This document shows, piece by piece, positions 52,161-64,000 of a stretch of 64,000 nt of DNA. The position numbers and the translations under genes were made by a program. The stretch covers positions 434,001 to 498,000 of the forward strand of contig NW_027490149.1 of assembly GCF_050948175.1 (NCBI RefSeq). Direction: 5' to 3'. Positions within the stretch are counted from its first letter, which is position 1, and every line of letters starts with the position of its first letter. Under the pieces are notes generated by a model. It was not told the origin of the DNA and searched no databases. It was given only the letters and a program-made list of their open reading frames with translations. This stretch comes from Xylocopa sonorina (lineage: Eukaryota > Arthropoda > Insecta > Hymenoptera > Apidae).

Positions 52161-55100
52161 TTTCATTTCTATGTTTCATGGTAAGATATAATATGATTTG
52201 CGAAGTGTTATGTATTCCTCGTCTACACTTCAAAAGAATGTAAATGCGACACTTCCTTGCTAGGAAATAGCGTCTGCAGATGTCTAGGTATCGTAGCAAT
52301 AGAGTTCTAATGCTTCTTAGAACGCGATATCGCAATCTCATTTCTATGTTTCATGGTAAGATATAATATGATTTGCGAAGTGTCATGTATTCCTCGTCTA
52401 CACTTCAAATGAATGTAAATGCGACACTTCCTTGCAAGGAAATAGCGTTTGCAAACGTCTACCTACCGTAGCAATAGAGTTCTAGTGCTTCTTAAAACGC
52501 GATATCGCATCTCATTTCTATATTTCATGGTAAGATATAATGTGATTTGCGAAGTGTTATGTATTCCTTGTCTACACTTCAAATGAATGTAAATGAGACA
52601 CTTCCTTGCAAGGAAATAGCGTTTGCAGATGTCTACTTATCGTAGCAATAGAGTTCTTATGATCCTTATAACGCGATATCGCATCTCATTTCTATGTTTC
52701 ATGGTAAGATATAATATGAATTGCGAAGTGTCATGTATACCTCGTCTACACTTCAAATGAATGTAAATGCGACACTTCCTTGCAAGGAAATAGCGTTTGC
52801 GAATGTCTATCTATCGTAGCAATAGTGTTCTAATGCTTCTTAAAACGCGATATCGCATTCATTTCTATGTTTCATGGTAAGATATAATATGATTTGCGAA
52901 GTGTTATGTATTCCTCGTCTACACTTCAAATGAATGTAAATGCGACACTTCCTTGCAAGGAAATAGCGTTTGCAAACGTCTACCTACCGCAGCAATAGAG
53001 TTCTAATGCTTCTTAAAACGCGATATCGCATCTCATTTCTATATTTCATGGTAAGATATAATATGATTTGCGAAGTGTTATGTATTCCTCGTCTACACTT
53101 CAAATGAATGTAAATGAGACACTTCCTTGCAAGGAAATAGCGTTTGCAGATGTCTACGTATAGTAGCAATAGAGTTCTTATGATTCTTAAAACGCGATAT
53201 CGCATCTCATTTCTATGTTTCATGGTAAGATATAATATGAATTGCGAAGTGTCATGTATACCTCGTCTACACTTCAAATGAATGTAAATGCGACACTTCC
53301 TTGCAAGGAAATAGCGTTTGCGAATGTCTATCTATCGTAGCAATAGTGTTCTAATGCTTCTTAAAACGCGATATCGCATTCATTTCTATGTTTCATGGTA
53401 AGATATAATATGATTTGCGAAGTGTTATGTATTCCTCGTCTACACTTCAAAAGAATGTAAATGCGACACTTCCTTGCTAGGAAATTGCGTCTGCAGATGT
53501 CTAGGTATCGTAGCAATAGTGTTCTAATGCTTCTTAGAACGCGATATCGCAATCTCATTTCTATGTTTCATGGTAAGATATAATATGATTTGCGAAGTGT
53601 CATGTATTCCTCGTCTACACTTCAAATGAATGTAAATGCGACACTTCCTTGCAAGGAAATAGCGTTTGCAAACGTCTACCTACCGTAGCAATAGAGTTCT
53701 AGTGCTTCTTAAAACGCGATATCGCATCTCATTTCTATATTTCATGGTAAGATATAATATGATTTGCGAAGTGTTATGTATTCCTCGTCTACACTTCAAA
53801 TGAATGTAAATGCGACACTTCCATGCAAGGAAATAGCGTTTGTAGATGTCTACGTATCGTAGCAATAGAGTTCTTATGAATATTAAAACGCGATATCGCA
53901 TCACATTTCTATGTTTCATGGTAAGGTATAATATGATTTGCGAAGTGTTATGTATTCCTCGTCTACACTTCAAAAGAATGTAAATGCGACACGTCCTTGC
54001 TAGGAAATAGCGTCTGCAGATGTCTAGGTATCGTAGCAATAGAGTTCTAATGCTTCTTAGAACGCGATATCGCATTTCATTTCTATGTTTCATGGTAAGA
54101 TATAATATGATTTGCGAAGTGTTATGTATTCCTCGTCTACACTTCAAAAGAATGTAAATGCGACACGTCCTTGCTAGGAAATAGCGTCTGCAGATGTCTA
54201 GGTATCGTAGCAATAGAGTTCTAATGCTTCTTAGAACGCGATATCGCAATCTCATTTCTATGTTTCATGGTAAGATATAATATGATTTGCGAAGTGTCAT
54301 GTATTCCTCGTCTACACTTCAAATGAATGTAAATGCGACACTTCCTTGCAAGGAAATAGCGTTTGCAAACGTCTACCTACCGTAGCAATAGAGTTCTAGT
54401 GCTTCTTAAAACGCGATATCGCATCTCATTTCTATATTTCATGGTAAGATATAATATGATTTGCGAAGTGTTATGTATTCCTTGTATACACTTCAAATGA
54501 ATGTAAATGCGACACGTCCTTGCTAGGAAATAGCGTCTGCAGATGTCTAGGTATCGTAGCAATAGAGTTCTAATGCTTCTTAGAACGCGATATCGCAATC
54601 TCATTTCTATGTTTCATGGTTAGATATAATATGATTTGCGAAGTGTCATGTATTCCTCGTCTACACTTCAAATGAATGTAAATGCGACACTTCCTTGCAA
54701 GGAAATAGCGTTTGCAAACGTCTACCTACCGTAGCAATAGAGTTCTAGTGCTTCTTAAAACGCGATATCGCATCTCATTTCTATATTTCATGGTAAGATA
54801 TAATATGATTTGCGAAGTGTTATGTATTCCTTGTCTACACTTCAAATGAATGTAAATGAGACACTTCCTTGCAAGGAAATAGCGTTTGCAGATGTCTACG
54901 TATCGTAGCAATAGAGTTCTTATGATTTTTAAAACGCGATATCGCATCACATTTCTATGTTTCATGGTACGATATAATATGATTTGCGAAGTGTCATGTA
55001 TTCCTCGTCTACACTTCAAATGAATGTAAATGCGACACTTCCTTGCAAGGAAATAGCGTTTGCAAACGTCTACCTATCGTAGCAATAGAGTTCTAATGCT

Positions 55101-57039
55101 TCGTAGAACGCGATATCGCATCTCATTTCTATGTTTCATGGTAAGACATAATATGATTTGCGAAGTGTCATGTATTCCTCGTCTACACTTCAAATGTATG
55201 TAAATGCGACACTTCCTTGCTAGGAAATAGCGTCTGCAGATGTCTAGGTATCGTAGCAATAGAGTTCTAATGCTTCTTAAAACGCGATATCGCATCTCAT
55301 TTCTATATTTCATGGTAAGATATAATATGATTTGCGAAGTGTTATGTATTCCTCGTCTACACTTCAAATGAATGTAAATGCGACACTTCCATGCAAGGAA
55401 ATAGCGTTTGTAGATGTCTACGTATCGTAGCAATAGAGTTCTTATGAATATTAAAACGCGATATCGCATCACATTTCTATGTTTCATGGTAAGGTATAAT
55501 ATGATTTGCGAAGTGTTATGTATTCCTCGTCTACACTTCAAATGAATGTAAATGCGACACTTCCTTGCAAGGAAATAGCGTTTGCAGATGTCTACGTATC
55601 GTAGCAATAGAGTTCTTATGATTTTTAAAACGCGATATCGCATCTCATTTCTATGTTTCATGGTACGATATAATATGGTTTGCGAAGTGTCATGTATTCC
55701 TCGTCTACACTTCAAATGAATGTAAATGCGACACTTCCTTGCTAGGAAATAGCGTTTGCAAACGTCTACCTATCGTAGCAATAGAGTTCTAATGCTTCGT
55801 AGAACGCGATATCGCATCTCATTTCTATGTTTCATGGTAAGACATAATATGATTTGCGAAGTGTTATGTATTCCTCGTCTACACTTCAAAAGAATGTAAA
55901 TGCGACACTTCCTTGCTAGGAAATAGCGTCTGCAGATGTCTAGGTATCGTAGCAATAGAGTTCTAATGCTTCTTAGAACGCGATATCGCAATCTCATTTC
56001 TATGTTTCATGGTAAGATATAATATGATTTGCGAAGTGTCATGTATTCCTCGTCTACACTTCAAATGAATGTAAATGCGACACTTCCTTGCAAGGAAATA
56101 GCGTTTGCAAACGTCTACCTACCGTAGCAATAGAGTTCTAGTGCTTCTTAAAACGCGATATCGCATCTCATTTCTATATTTCATGGTAAGATATAATGTG
56201 ATTTGCGAAGTGTTATGTATTCCTTGTCTACACTTCAAATGAATGTAAATGAGACACTTCCTTGCAAGGAAATAGCGTTTGCAGATGTCTACTTATCGTA
56301 GCAATAGTGTTCTTATGATTCTTATAACGCGATATCGCATCTCATTTCTATGTTTCATGGTAAGATATAATATGAATTGCGAAGTGTCATGTATACCTCG
56401 TCTACACTTCAAATGAATGTAAATGCGACACTTCCTTGCAAGGAAATAGCGTTTGCGAATGTCTATCTATCGTAGCAATAGTGTTCTAATGCTTCTTAAA
56501 ACGCGATATCGCATTCATTTCTATGTTTCATGGTAAGATATAATATGATTTGCGAAGTGTTATGTATTCCTCGTCTACACTTCAAATGAATGTAAATGCG
56601 ACACTTCCTTGCAAGGAAATAGCGTTTGCAAACGTCTACCTACCGCAGCAATAGAGTTCTAATGCTTCTTAAAACGCGATATCGCATCTCATTTCTATAT
56701 TTCATGGTAAGATATAATATGATTTGCGAAGTGTTATGTATTCCTCGTCTACACTTCAAATGAATGTAAATGAGACACTTCCTTGCAAGGAAATAGCGTT
56801 TGCAGATGTCTACGTATAGTAGCAATAGAGTTCTTATGATTCTTAAAACGGGATATCGCATCTCATTTCTATGTTTCATGGTAAGATATAATATGAATTG
56901 CGAAGTGTCATGTATACCTCGTCTACACTTCAAATGAATGTAAATGCGACACTTCCTTGCAAGGAAATAGCGTTTGCGAATGTCTATCTATCGTAGCAAT
57001 AGTGTTCTAATGCTTCTTAAAACGCGATATCGCATTCAT
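52161..57039 (+). repeat. Copied blocks with both 173- and 175-bp units
   Basis: About 52200-53900 recurs at 55856-57560 (offset 3,656, 21 units plus two), and 51250-52050 at 55080-55880 (offset 3,830). GCATTCATT units (173 bp) are at 52857, 53378, 56513 and 57034. GCAATCTC units (175 bp) are at 52334, 53551, 54248, 54597 and 55990. The ATATGGTTT marker of the last 10-mer copy reappears near 55676, showing that this block was seeded from the edge of the previous one. Confidence 0.83.
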
Positions 57040-59530
57040 TTCTATGTTTCATGGTAAGATATAATATGATTTGCGAAGTGTTATGTATTCCTCGTCTACA
57101 CTTCAAAAGAATGTAAATGCGACACTTCCTTGCTAGGAAATTGCGTCTGCAGATGTCTAGGTATCGTAGCAATAGTGTTCTAATGCTTCTTAGAACGCGA
57201 TATCGCAATCTCATTTCTATGTTTCATGGTAAGATATAATATGATTTGCGAAGTGTCATGTATTCCTCGTCTACACTTCAAATGAATGTAAATGCGACAC
57301 TTCCTTGCAAGGAAATAGCGTTTGCAAACGTCTACCTACCGTAGCAATAGAGTTCTAGTGCTTCTTAAAACGCGATATCGCATCTCATTTCTATATTTCA
57401 TGGTAAGATATAATATGATTTGCGAAGTGTAATGTATTCCTCGTCTACACTTCAAATGAATGTAAATGCGACACTTCCATGCAAGGAAATAGCGTTTGTA
57501 GATGTCTACGTATCGTAGCAATAGAGTTCTTATGAATATTAAAACGCGATATCGCATCACATTTCTATGTTTCATGGTAAGGTATAATATGATTTGCGAA
57601 GTGTTATGTATTCCTCGTCTACACTTCAAATGAATGTAAATGCGACACTTCCTTGCAAGGAAATAGCGTTTGCAGATGTCTACGTATCGTAGCAATAGAG
57701 TTCTTATGATTTTTAAAACGCGATATCGCATCTCATTTCTATGTTTCATGGTACGATATAATATGATTTGCGAAGTGTCATGTATTCCCCGTCTACACTT
57801 CAAATGAATGTAAATGCGACACTTCCTTGCCAGGAAATAGCGTTTGCAAACGTCTACCTATCGTAGCAATAGAGTTCTAATACTTCGTAGAACGCGATAT
57901 CGCATCTCATTTCTATGTTTCATGGTAAGACATAATATGATTTGCGAAGTGTCATGTATTCCTCGTCTACACTTCAAATGTATGTAAATGCGACACTTCC
58001 TTGCTAGGAAATGGCGTCTGCAGATGTCTAGGTATAGTAGCAATAGAGTTCTAATGCTTCTTAAAACGCGATATCGCATTTCATTTCTATGTTTCATGGT
58101 AAGATATAATATGATTTGCGAAGTGTTATGTATTCCTCGTCTACACTTCAAAAGAATGTAAATGCGACACGTCCTTGCTAGGAAATAGCGTCTGCAGATG
58201 TCTAGGTATCGTAGCAATAGAGTTCTAATCCTTCTTAGAACGCGATATCGCAATCTCATTTCTATGTTTCATGGTAAGATATAATATGATTTGCGAAGTG
58301 TCATGTATTCCTCGTCTACACTTCAAATGAATGTAAATGCGACACTTCCTTGCAAGGAAATAGCGTTTGCAAACGTCTACCTACCGTAGCAATAGAGTTC
58401 TAGTGCTTCTTAAAACGCGATATCGCATCTCATTTCTATATTTCATGGTAAGATATAATATGATTTGCGAAGTGTTATGTATTCCTCGTCTACACTTCAA
58501 ATGAATGTAAATGCGACACTTCCATGCAAGGAAATAGCGTTTGTAGATGTCTACGTATCGTAGCAATAGAGTTCTTATGAATATTAAAACGCGATATCGC
58601 ATCACATTTCTATGTTTCATGGTAAGGTATAATATGATTTGCGAAGTGTTATGTATTCCTCGTCTACACTTCAAATGAATGTAAATGCGACACTTCCTTG
58701 CAAGGAAATAGCGTTTGCAGATGTCTACGTATCGTAGCAATAGAGTTCTTATGATTTTTAAAACGCGATATCGCATCTCATTTCTATGTTTCATGGTACG
58801 ATATAATATGATTTGCGAAGTGTCATGTATTCCCCGTCTACACTTCAAATGAATGTAAATGCGACACTTCCTTGCCAGGAAATAGCGTTTGCAAACGTCT
58901 ACCTATCGTAGCAATAGAGTTCTAATACTTCGTAGAACGCGATATCGCATCTCATTTCTATGTTTCATGGTAAGACATAATATGATTTGCGAAGTGTCAT
59001 GTATTCCTCGTCTACACTTCAAATGTATGTAAATGCGACACTTCCTTGCTAGGAAATAGCGTCTGCAGATGTCTAGGTATAGTAGCAATAGAGTTCTAAT
59101 GCTTCGTAGAACGCGATATCGCATTTCATTTCTATGTTTCATGGTAAGATATAATATGATTTGCGAAGTGTTATGTATTCCTCGTCTACACTTCAAAAGA
59201 ATGTAAATGCGACACGTCCTTGCTAGGAAATAGCGTCTGCAGATGTCTAGGTATCGTAGCAATAGAGTTCTAATGCTTCTTAGAACGCGATATCGCAATC
59301 TCATTTCTATGTTTCATGGTAAGATATAATATGATTTGCGAAGTGTCATGTATTCCTCGTCTACACTTCAAATGAATGTAAATGCGACACTTCCTTGCAA
59401 GGAAATAGCGTTTGCAAACGTCTACCTACCGTAGCAATAGAGTTCTAGTGCTTCTTAAAACGCGATATCGCATCTCATTTCTATATTTCATGGTAAGATA
59501 TAATATGATTTGCGAAGTGTTATGTATTCC
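57040..59530 (+). repeat. 6-mer (1,045-bp) tandem, about 2.4 copies
   Basis: The six-unit block at 57336 recurs at 58381, and the order matches the 37.3-39.5 kb tandem. Each copy has one 175-bp unit (57207, 58252, 59297). Small differences include AAATGGCG near 58012, TAATCCTTC near 58229 and GCTTCGTAG near 59101. Confidence 0.83.
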
Positions 59531-62500
59531 TTGTATACACTTCAAATGAATGTAAATGCGACACGTCCTTGCTAGGAAATAGCGTCTGCAGATGTCTAGG
59601 TATCGTAGCAATAGAGTTCCAATGCTTCTTAGAACGCGATATCGCAATCTCATTTCTATGTTTCATGGTTAGATATAATATGATTTGCGAAGTGTCATGT
59701 ATTCCTCGTCTACACTTCAAATGAATGTAAATGCGACACTTCCTTGCAAGGAAATAGCGTTTGCAAACGTCTACCTACCGTAGCAATAGAGTTCTAGTGC
59801 TTCTTAAAACGCGATATCGCATCTCATTTCTATATTTCATGGTAAGATATAATATGATTTGCGAAGTGTTATGTATTCCTTCTCTACACTTCAAATGAAT
59901 GTAAATGAGACACTTCCTTGCAAGGAAATAGCGTTTGCAGATGTCTACGTATCGTAGCAATAGAGTTCTTATGATTTTTAAAACGCGATATCGCATCACA
60001 TTTCTATGTTTCATGGTACGATATAATATGATTTGCGAAGTGTCATGTATTCCTCGTCTACACTTCAAATGAATGTAAATGCGACACTTCCTTGCTAGGA
60101 AATAGCGTTTGCAAACGTCTACCTATCGTAGCAATAGAGTTCTAATGCTTCGTAGAACGCGATATCGCATCTCATTTCTATGTTTCATGGTAAGACATAA
60201 TATGATTTGCGAAGTGTCATGTATTCCTCGTCTACACTTCAAATGTATGTAAATGCGACACTTCCTTGCTAGGAAATAGCGTCTGCAGATGTCTAGGTAT
60301 CGTAGCAATAGAGTTCTAATGCTTCTTAAAACGCGATATCGCATCTCATTTCTATATTTCATGGTAAGATATAATATGATTTGCGAAGTGTTATGTATTC
60401 CTCGTCTACACTTCAAATGAATGTAAATGCGACACTTCCATGCAAGGAAATAGCGTTTGTAGATGTCTACGTATCGTAGCAATAGAGTTCTTATGAATAT
60501 TAAAACGCGATATCGCATCACATTTCTATGTTTCATGGTAAGGTATAATATGATTTGCGAAGTGTTATGTATTCCTCGTCTACACTTCAAATGAATGTAA
60601 ATGCGACACTTCCTTGCAAGGAAATAGCGTTTGCAGATGTCTACGTATCGTAGCAATAGAGTTCTTATGATTTTTAAAACGCGATATCGCATCTCATTTC
60701 TATGTTTCATGGTACGATATAATATGGTTTGCGAAGTGTCATGTATTCCTCGTCTACACTTCAAATGAATGTAAATGCGACACTTCCTTGCTAGGAAATA
60801 GCGTTTGCAAACGTCTACCTATCGTAGCAATAGAGTTCTAATGCTTCGTAGAACGCGATATCGCATCTCATTTCTATGTTTCATGGTAAGACATAATATG
60901 ATTTGCGAAGTGTTATGTATTCCTCGTCTACACTTCAAAAGAATGTAAATGCGACACTTCCTTGCTAGGAAATAGCGTCTGCAGATGTCTAGGTATCGTA
61001 GCAATAGAGTTCTAATGCTTCTTAGAACGCGATATCGCAATCTCATTTCTATGTTTCATGGTAAGATATAATATGATTTGCGAAGTGTCATGTATTCCTC
61101 GTCTACACTTCAAATGAATGTAAATGCGACACTTCCTTGCAAGGAAATAGCGTTTGCAAACGTCTACCTACCGTAGCAATAGAGTTCTAGTGCTTCTTAA
61201 AACGCGATATCGCATCTCATTTCTATATTTCATGGTAAGATATAATGTGATTTGCGAAGTGTTATGTATTCCTTGTCTACACTTCAAATGAATGTAAATG
61301 AGACACTTCCTTGCAAGGAAATAGCGTTTGCAGATGTCTACTTATCGTAGCAATAGAGTTCTTATGATTCTTATAACGCGATATCGCATCTCATTTCTAT
61401 GTTTCATGGTAAGATATAATATGAATTGCGAAGTGTCATGTATACCTCGTCTACACTTCAAATGAATGTAAATGCGACACTTCCTTGCAAGGAAATAGCG
61501 TTTGCGAATGTCTATCTATCGTAGCAATAGTGTTCTAATGCTTCTTAAAACGCGATATCGCATTCATTTCTATGTTTCATGGTAAGATATAATATGATTT
61601 GCGAAGTGTTATGTATTCCTCGTCTACACTTCAAATGAATGTAAATGCGACACTTCCTTGCAAGGAAATAGCGTTTGCAAACGTCTACCTACCGCAGCAA
61701 TAGAGTTCTAATGCTTCTTAAAACGCGATATCGCATCTCATTTCTATATTTCATGGTAAGATATAATATGATTTGCGAAGTGTTATGTATTCCTCGTCTA
61801 CACTTCAAATGAATGTAAATGAGACACTTCCTTGCAAGGAAATAGCGTTTGCAGATGTCTACGTATAGTAGCAATAGAGTTCTTATGATTCTTAAAACGG
61901 GATATCGCATCTCATTTCTATGTTTCATGGTAAGATATAATATGAATTGCGAAGTGTCATGTATACCTCGTCTACACTTCAAATGAATGTAAATGCGACA
62001 CTTCCTTGCAAGGAAATAGCGTTTGCAAACGTCTACCTACCGTAGCAATAGAGTTCTAGTGCTTCTTAAAACGCGATATCGCATCTCATTTCTATATTTC
62101 ATGGTAAGATATAATATGATTTGCGAAGTGTTATGTATTCCTCGTCTACACTTCAAATGAATGTAAATGCGACACTTCCTTGCAAGGAAATAGCGTTTGC
62201 AGATGTCTACGTATCGTAGCAATAGAGTTCTTATGATTTTTAAAACGCGATATCGCATCTCATTTCTATGTTTCATGGTACGATATAATATGATTTGCGA
62301 AGTGTCATGTATTCCCCGTCTACACTTCAAATGAATGTAAATGCGACACTTCCTTGCCAGGAAATAGCGTTTGCAAACGTCTACCTATCGTAGCAATAGA
62401 GTTCTAATACTTCGTAGAACGCGATATCGCATCTCATTTCTATGTTTCATGGTAAGACATAATATGATTTGCGAAGTGTCATGTATTCCTCGTCTACACT

Positions 62501-64000
62501 TCAAATGTATGTAAATGCGACACTTCCTTGCTAGGAAATAGCGTCTGCAGATGTCTAGGTATAGTAGCAATAGAGTTCTAATGCTTCTTAAAACGCGATA
62601 TCGCATTTCATTTCTATGTTTCATGGTAAGATATAATATGATTTGCGAAGTGTTACGTATTCCTCGTCTACACTTCAAAAGAATGTAAATGCGACACGTC
62701 CTTGCTAGGAAATAGCGTCTGCAGATGTCTAGGTATCGTAGCAATAGAGTTCTAATGCTTCTTAGAACGCGATATCGCAATCTCATTTCTATGTTTCATG
62801 GTAAGATATAATATGATTTGCGAAGTGTCATGTATTCCTCGTCTACACTTCAAATGAATGTAAATGCGACACTTCCTTGCAAGGAAATAGCGTTTGCAAA
62901 CGTCTACCTACCGTAGCAATAGAGTTCTAGTGCTTCTTAAAACGCGATATCGCATCTCATTTCTATATTTCATGGTAAGATATAATATGATTTGCGAAGT
63001 GTTATGTATTCCTTGTATACACTTCAAATGAATGTAAATGCGACACGTCCTTGCTAGGAAATAGCGTCTGCAGATGTCTAGGTATCGTAGCAATAGAGTT
63101 CTAATGCTTCTTAGAACGCGATATCGCAATCTCATTTCTATGTTTCATGGTAAGATATAATATGATTTGCGAAGTGTCATGTATTCCTCGTCTACACTTC
63201 AAATGAATGTAAATGCGACACTTCCTTGCAAGGAAATAGCGTTTGCAAACTTCTACCTACCGTAGCAATAGAGTTCTAGTGCTTCTGAAAACGCGATATC
63301 GCATCTCATTTCTATGTTTCAAGGTAAGATATAATATGATTTGCGAAGTGTCATGTATTCCTCGTCTACACTTCAAATGAATGTAAATGCGACACTTCCT
63401 TGCAAGGAAATAGCGTTTGCAAACGTCTACCTATCATAGCAATAGATTTCTAATGCTTCTTAAAACGCGATATCGCATCACATTTCTATATTTCATGGTA
63501 AGATATAATATGATTTGCGAAGTGTTATGTATTCCTCGTCTACACTTCAAATGAATGTAAACGCGACACTTCCATGCAAGGAAATAGCGTTTGTAGATGT
63601 CTACGTATCGTAGCAATTGAGTTCTTATGAATATTAAAACGCGATATCGCATCACATTTCTATGTTTCATGGTAAGGTATAATATGATTTGCGAAGTGTT
63701 ATGTATTCCTCGTCTACACTTCAAATGCATGTAAATGCGACACTTCCTTGCAAGGAAATAGCGTTTGCAGATGTCTACGTATCGTAGCAATAGAGTTCTT
63801 ATGATTTTTAAAACGCGATATCGCATCTCATTTCTATGTTTCATGGTACGATATAATATGATTTGCGAAGTGTCATGTATTCCTCGTCTACACTTCAAAT
63901 GAATGTGAATGCGACACTTCCTTGCTAGGAAATAGCGTTTGCAAACGTCTACCTATCGTAGCAATAGAGTTCTAATGCTTCGTAGAACGCGATATCGCAT
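59531..64000 (+). repeat. 5,049-bp-spaced copy of the 54-57 kb block, then return to 43-45 kb type
   Basis: About 59050-62024 matches 54000-56975 at an offset of 5,049 bp (29 units plus three), including ATATGGTTT, ATAATGTGATT and AACGGGATATCGC markers. From about 63240 the order switches to that of 44090-44850, with TCTGAAAACG (63284) and TATCATAG (63432), about 19.15 kb away. The window stops inside a unit, just after its last palindrome at 63989-63998. Confidence 0.83.

Larger units (their letters stand above)
1..64000 (+). repeat. Tandem satellite array, 174-bp monomer, about 367 complete units
   Basis: The whole window is head-to-tail copies of one unit of about 174 bp. Phased on the GCGATATCGC palindrome, the first copy starts at 112 and the last at 63989, 63,877 bp apart, equal to 367 units plus 19 bases. 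I found no unit in the opposite orientation and no interruption by unique DNA, a mobile element or a gene. My hand-built consensus has 64 G+C in 174. Fixed landmarks in order are the GCGATATCGC palindrome, a TATAATATG tract, a GAAGTGT arm, an ACACTTC arm, a second ACACTTC leading into the TTCC/GGAA palindrome, and a CTACG-TAT-CGTAG hairpin or a variant of it. Both ends lie inside the array, so its true length is unknown. Chromosomal location (centromere, pericentromere or other heterochromatin) is inferred from the class of sequence only. Confidence 0.98.

Noticed and set aside
1..64000. CRISPR array
   Set aside because: The repeats are regular but abut each other with no unique spacers, the unit is far too long, and no cas genes are present.
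1..64000. Telomeric repeat, rDNA spacer or tRNA cluster
   Set aside because: There is no TTAGG, TTAGGG or similar short telomere motif in runs, no rRNA-like stretch, and no cloverleaf-like sequence with box A and box B spacing.
1..64000. Assembly artefact such as a looped contig
   Set aside because: Copies carry ordered private substitutions and different whole-unit spacings, which a simple loop would not produce. Copy number in the near-identical 10-mer block (46950-52160) still needs read support.

Overview
The window is one uninterrupted block of tandem satellite DNA. I see no gene, RNA gene, transposon or unique sequence in it. The unit is about 174 bp, roughly 37% G+C by hand count on my consensus, and always in the same orientation. 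Every unit carries an almost invariant GCGATATCGC palindrome, which I used as the phase marker. The array is already running at base 1 and still running at base 64000, so neither edge is visible. The first palindrome starts at 112 and the last at 63989. That distance is 63,877 bp, or 367 x 174 + 19. I count 27 single-base insertions and 8 single-base deletions in that span, which gives exactly +19. The stretch therefore reads as 367 complete monomers with no partial unit and no larger indel.

An array of this kind fits a eukaryotic centromeric, pericentromeric or other heterochromatic block. The species cannot be named from the sequence. CpG is not depleted: about 9 per consensus unit against about 6 expected from base composition. 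That argues against long-term CpG methylation and would suit many invertebrates, but this is inference.

Layout: monomers fall into recurring subtypes, told apart mainly at the segment just right of the TTCC/GGAA palindrome (CTACG, CTACC, CTAGG or CTATC forms) and at a few linked positions. Subtypes are arranged in nested higher-order repeats. These are a 13-mer duplicated at 1-4.6 kb; long-range copies 9.0-9.7 kb apart linking about 5.4-10.1 kb with 15.2-19.1 kb; a 4-mer (+1) tandem at 9.8-11.2 kb; a 10-mer (+1) duplication at 12.3-15.4 kb; an 11- to 13-mer family at 27.3-35.9 kb with an older relative at 21.8-23.5 kb; 6-mer tandems at 37.3-39.5, 42.3-44.4 and 57.0-59.5 kb; a very young 10-mer (1,740 bp) in three copies at 46.95-52.16 kb; and a 5,049-bp-spaced copy of a 3-kb block in 54.0-62.0 kb. 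The 175-bp and 173-bp length variants are confined to positions right of about 10.4 kb and 39.8 kb respectively.

Because 174 is divisible by 3 and one minus-strand frame lacks stops in several subtypes, long basic open frames run across many monomers. They are best explained as a by-product of the repeat and are not annotated as genes. I found no undescribed biological system here. What deserves a second look is the strict register, the nested recent amplification, and the palindromes in each unit.
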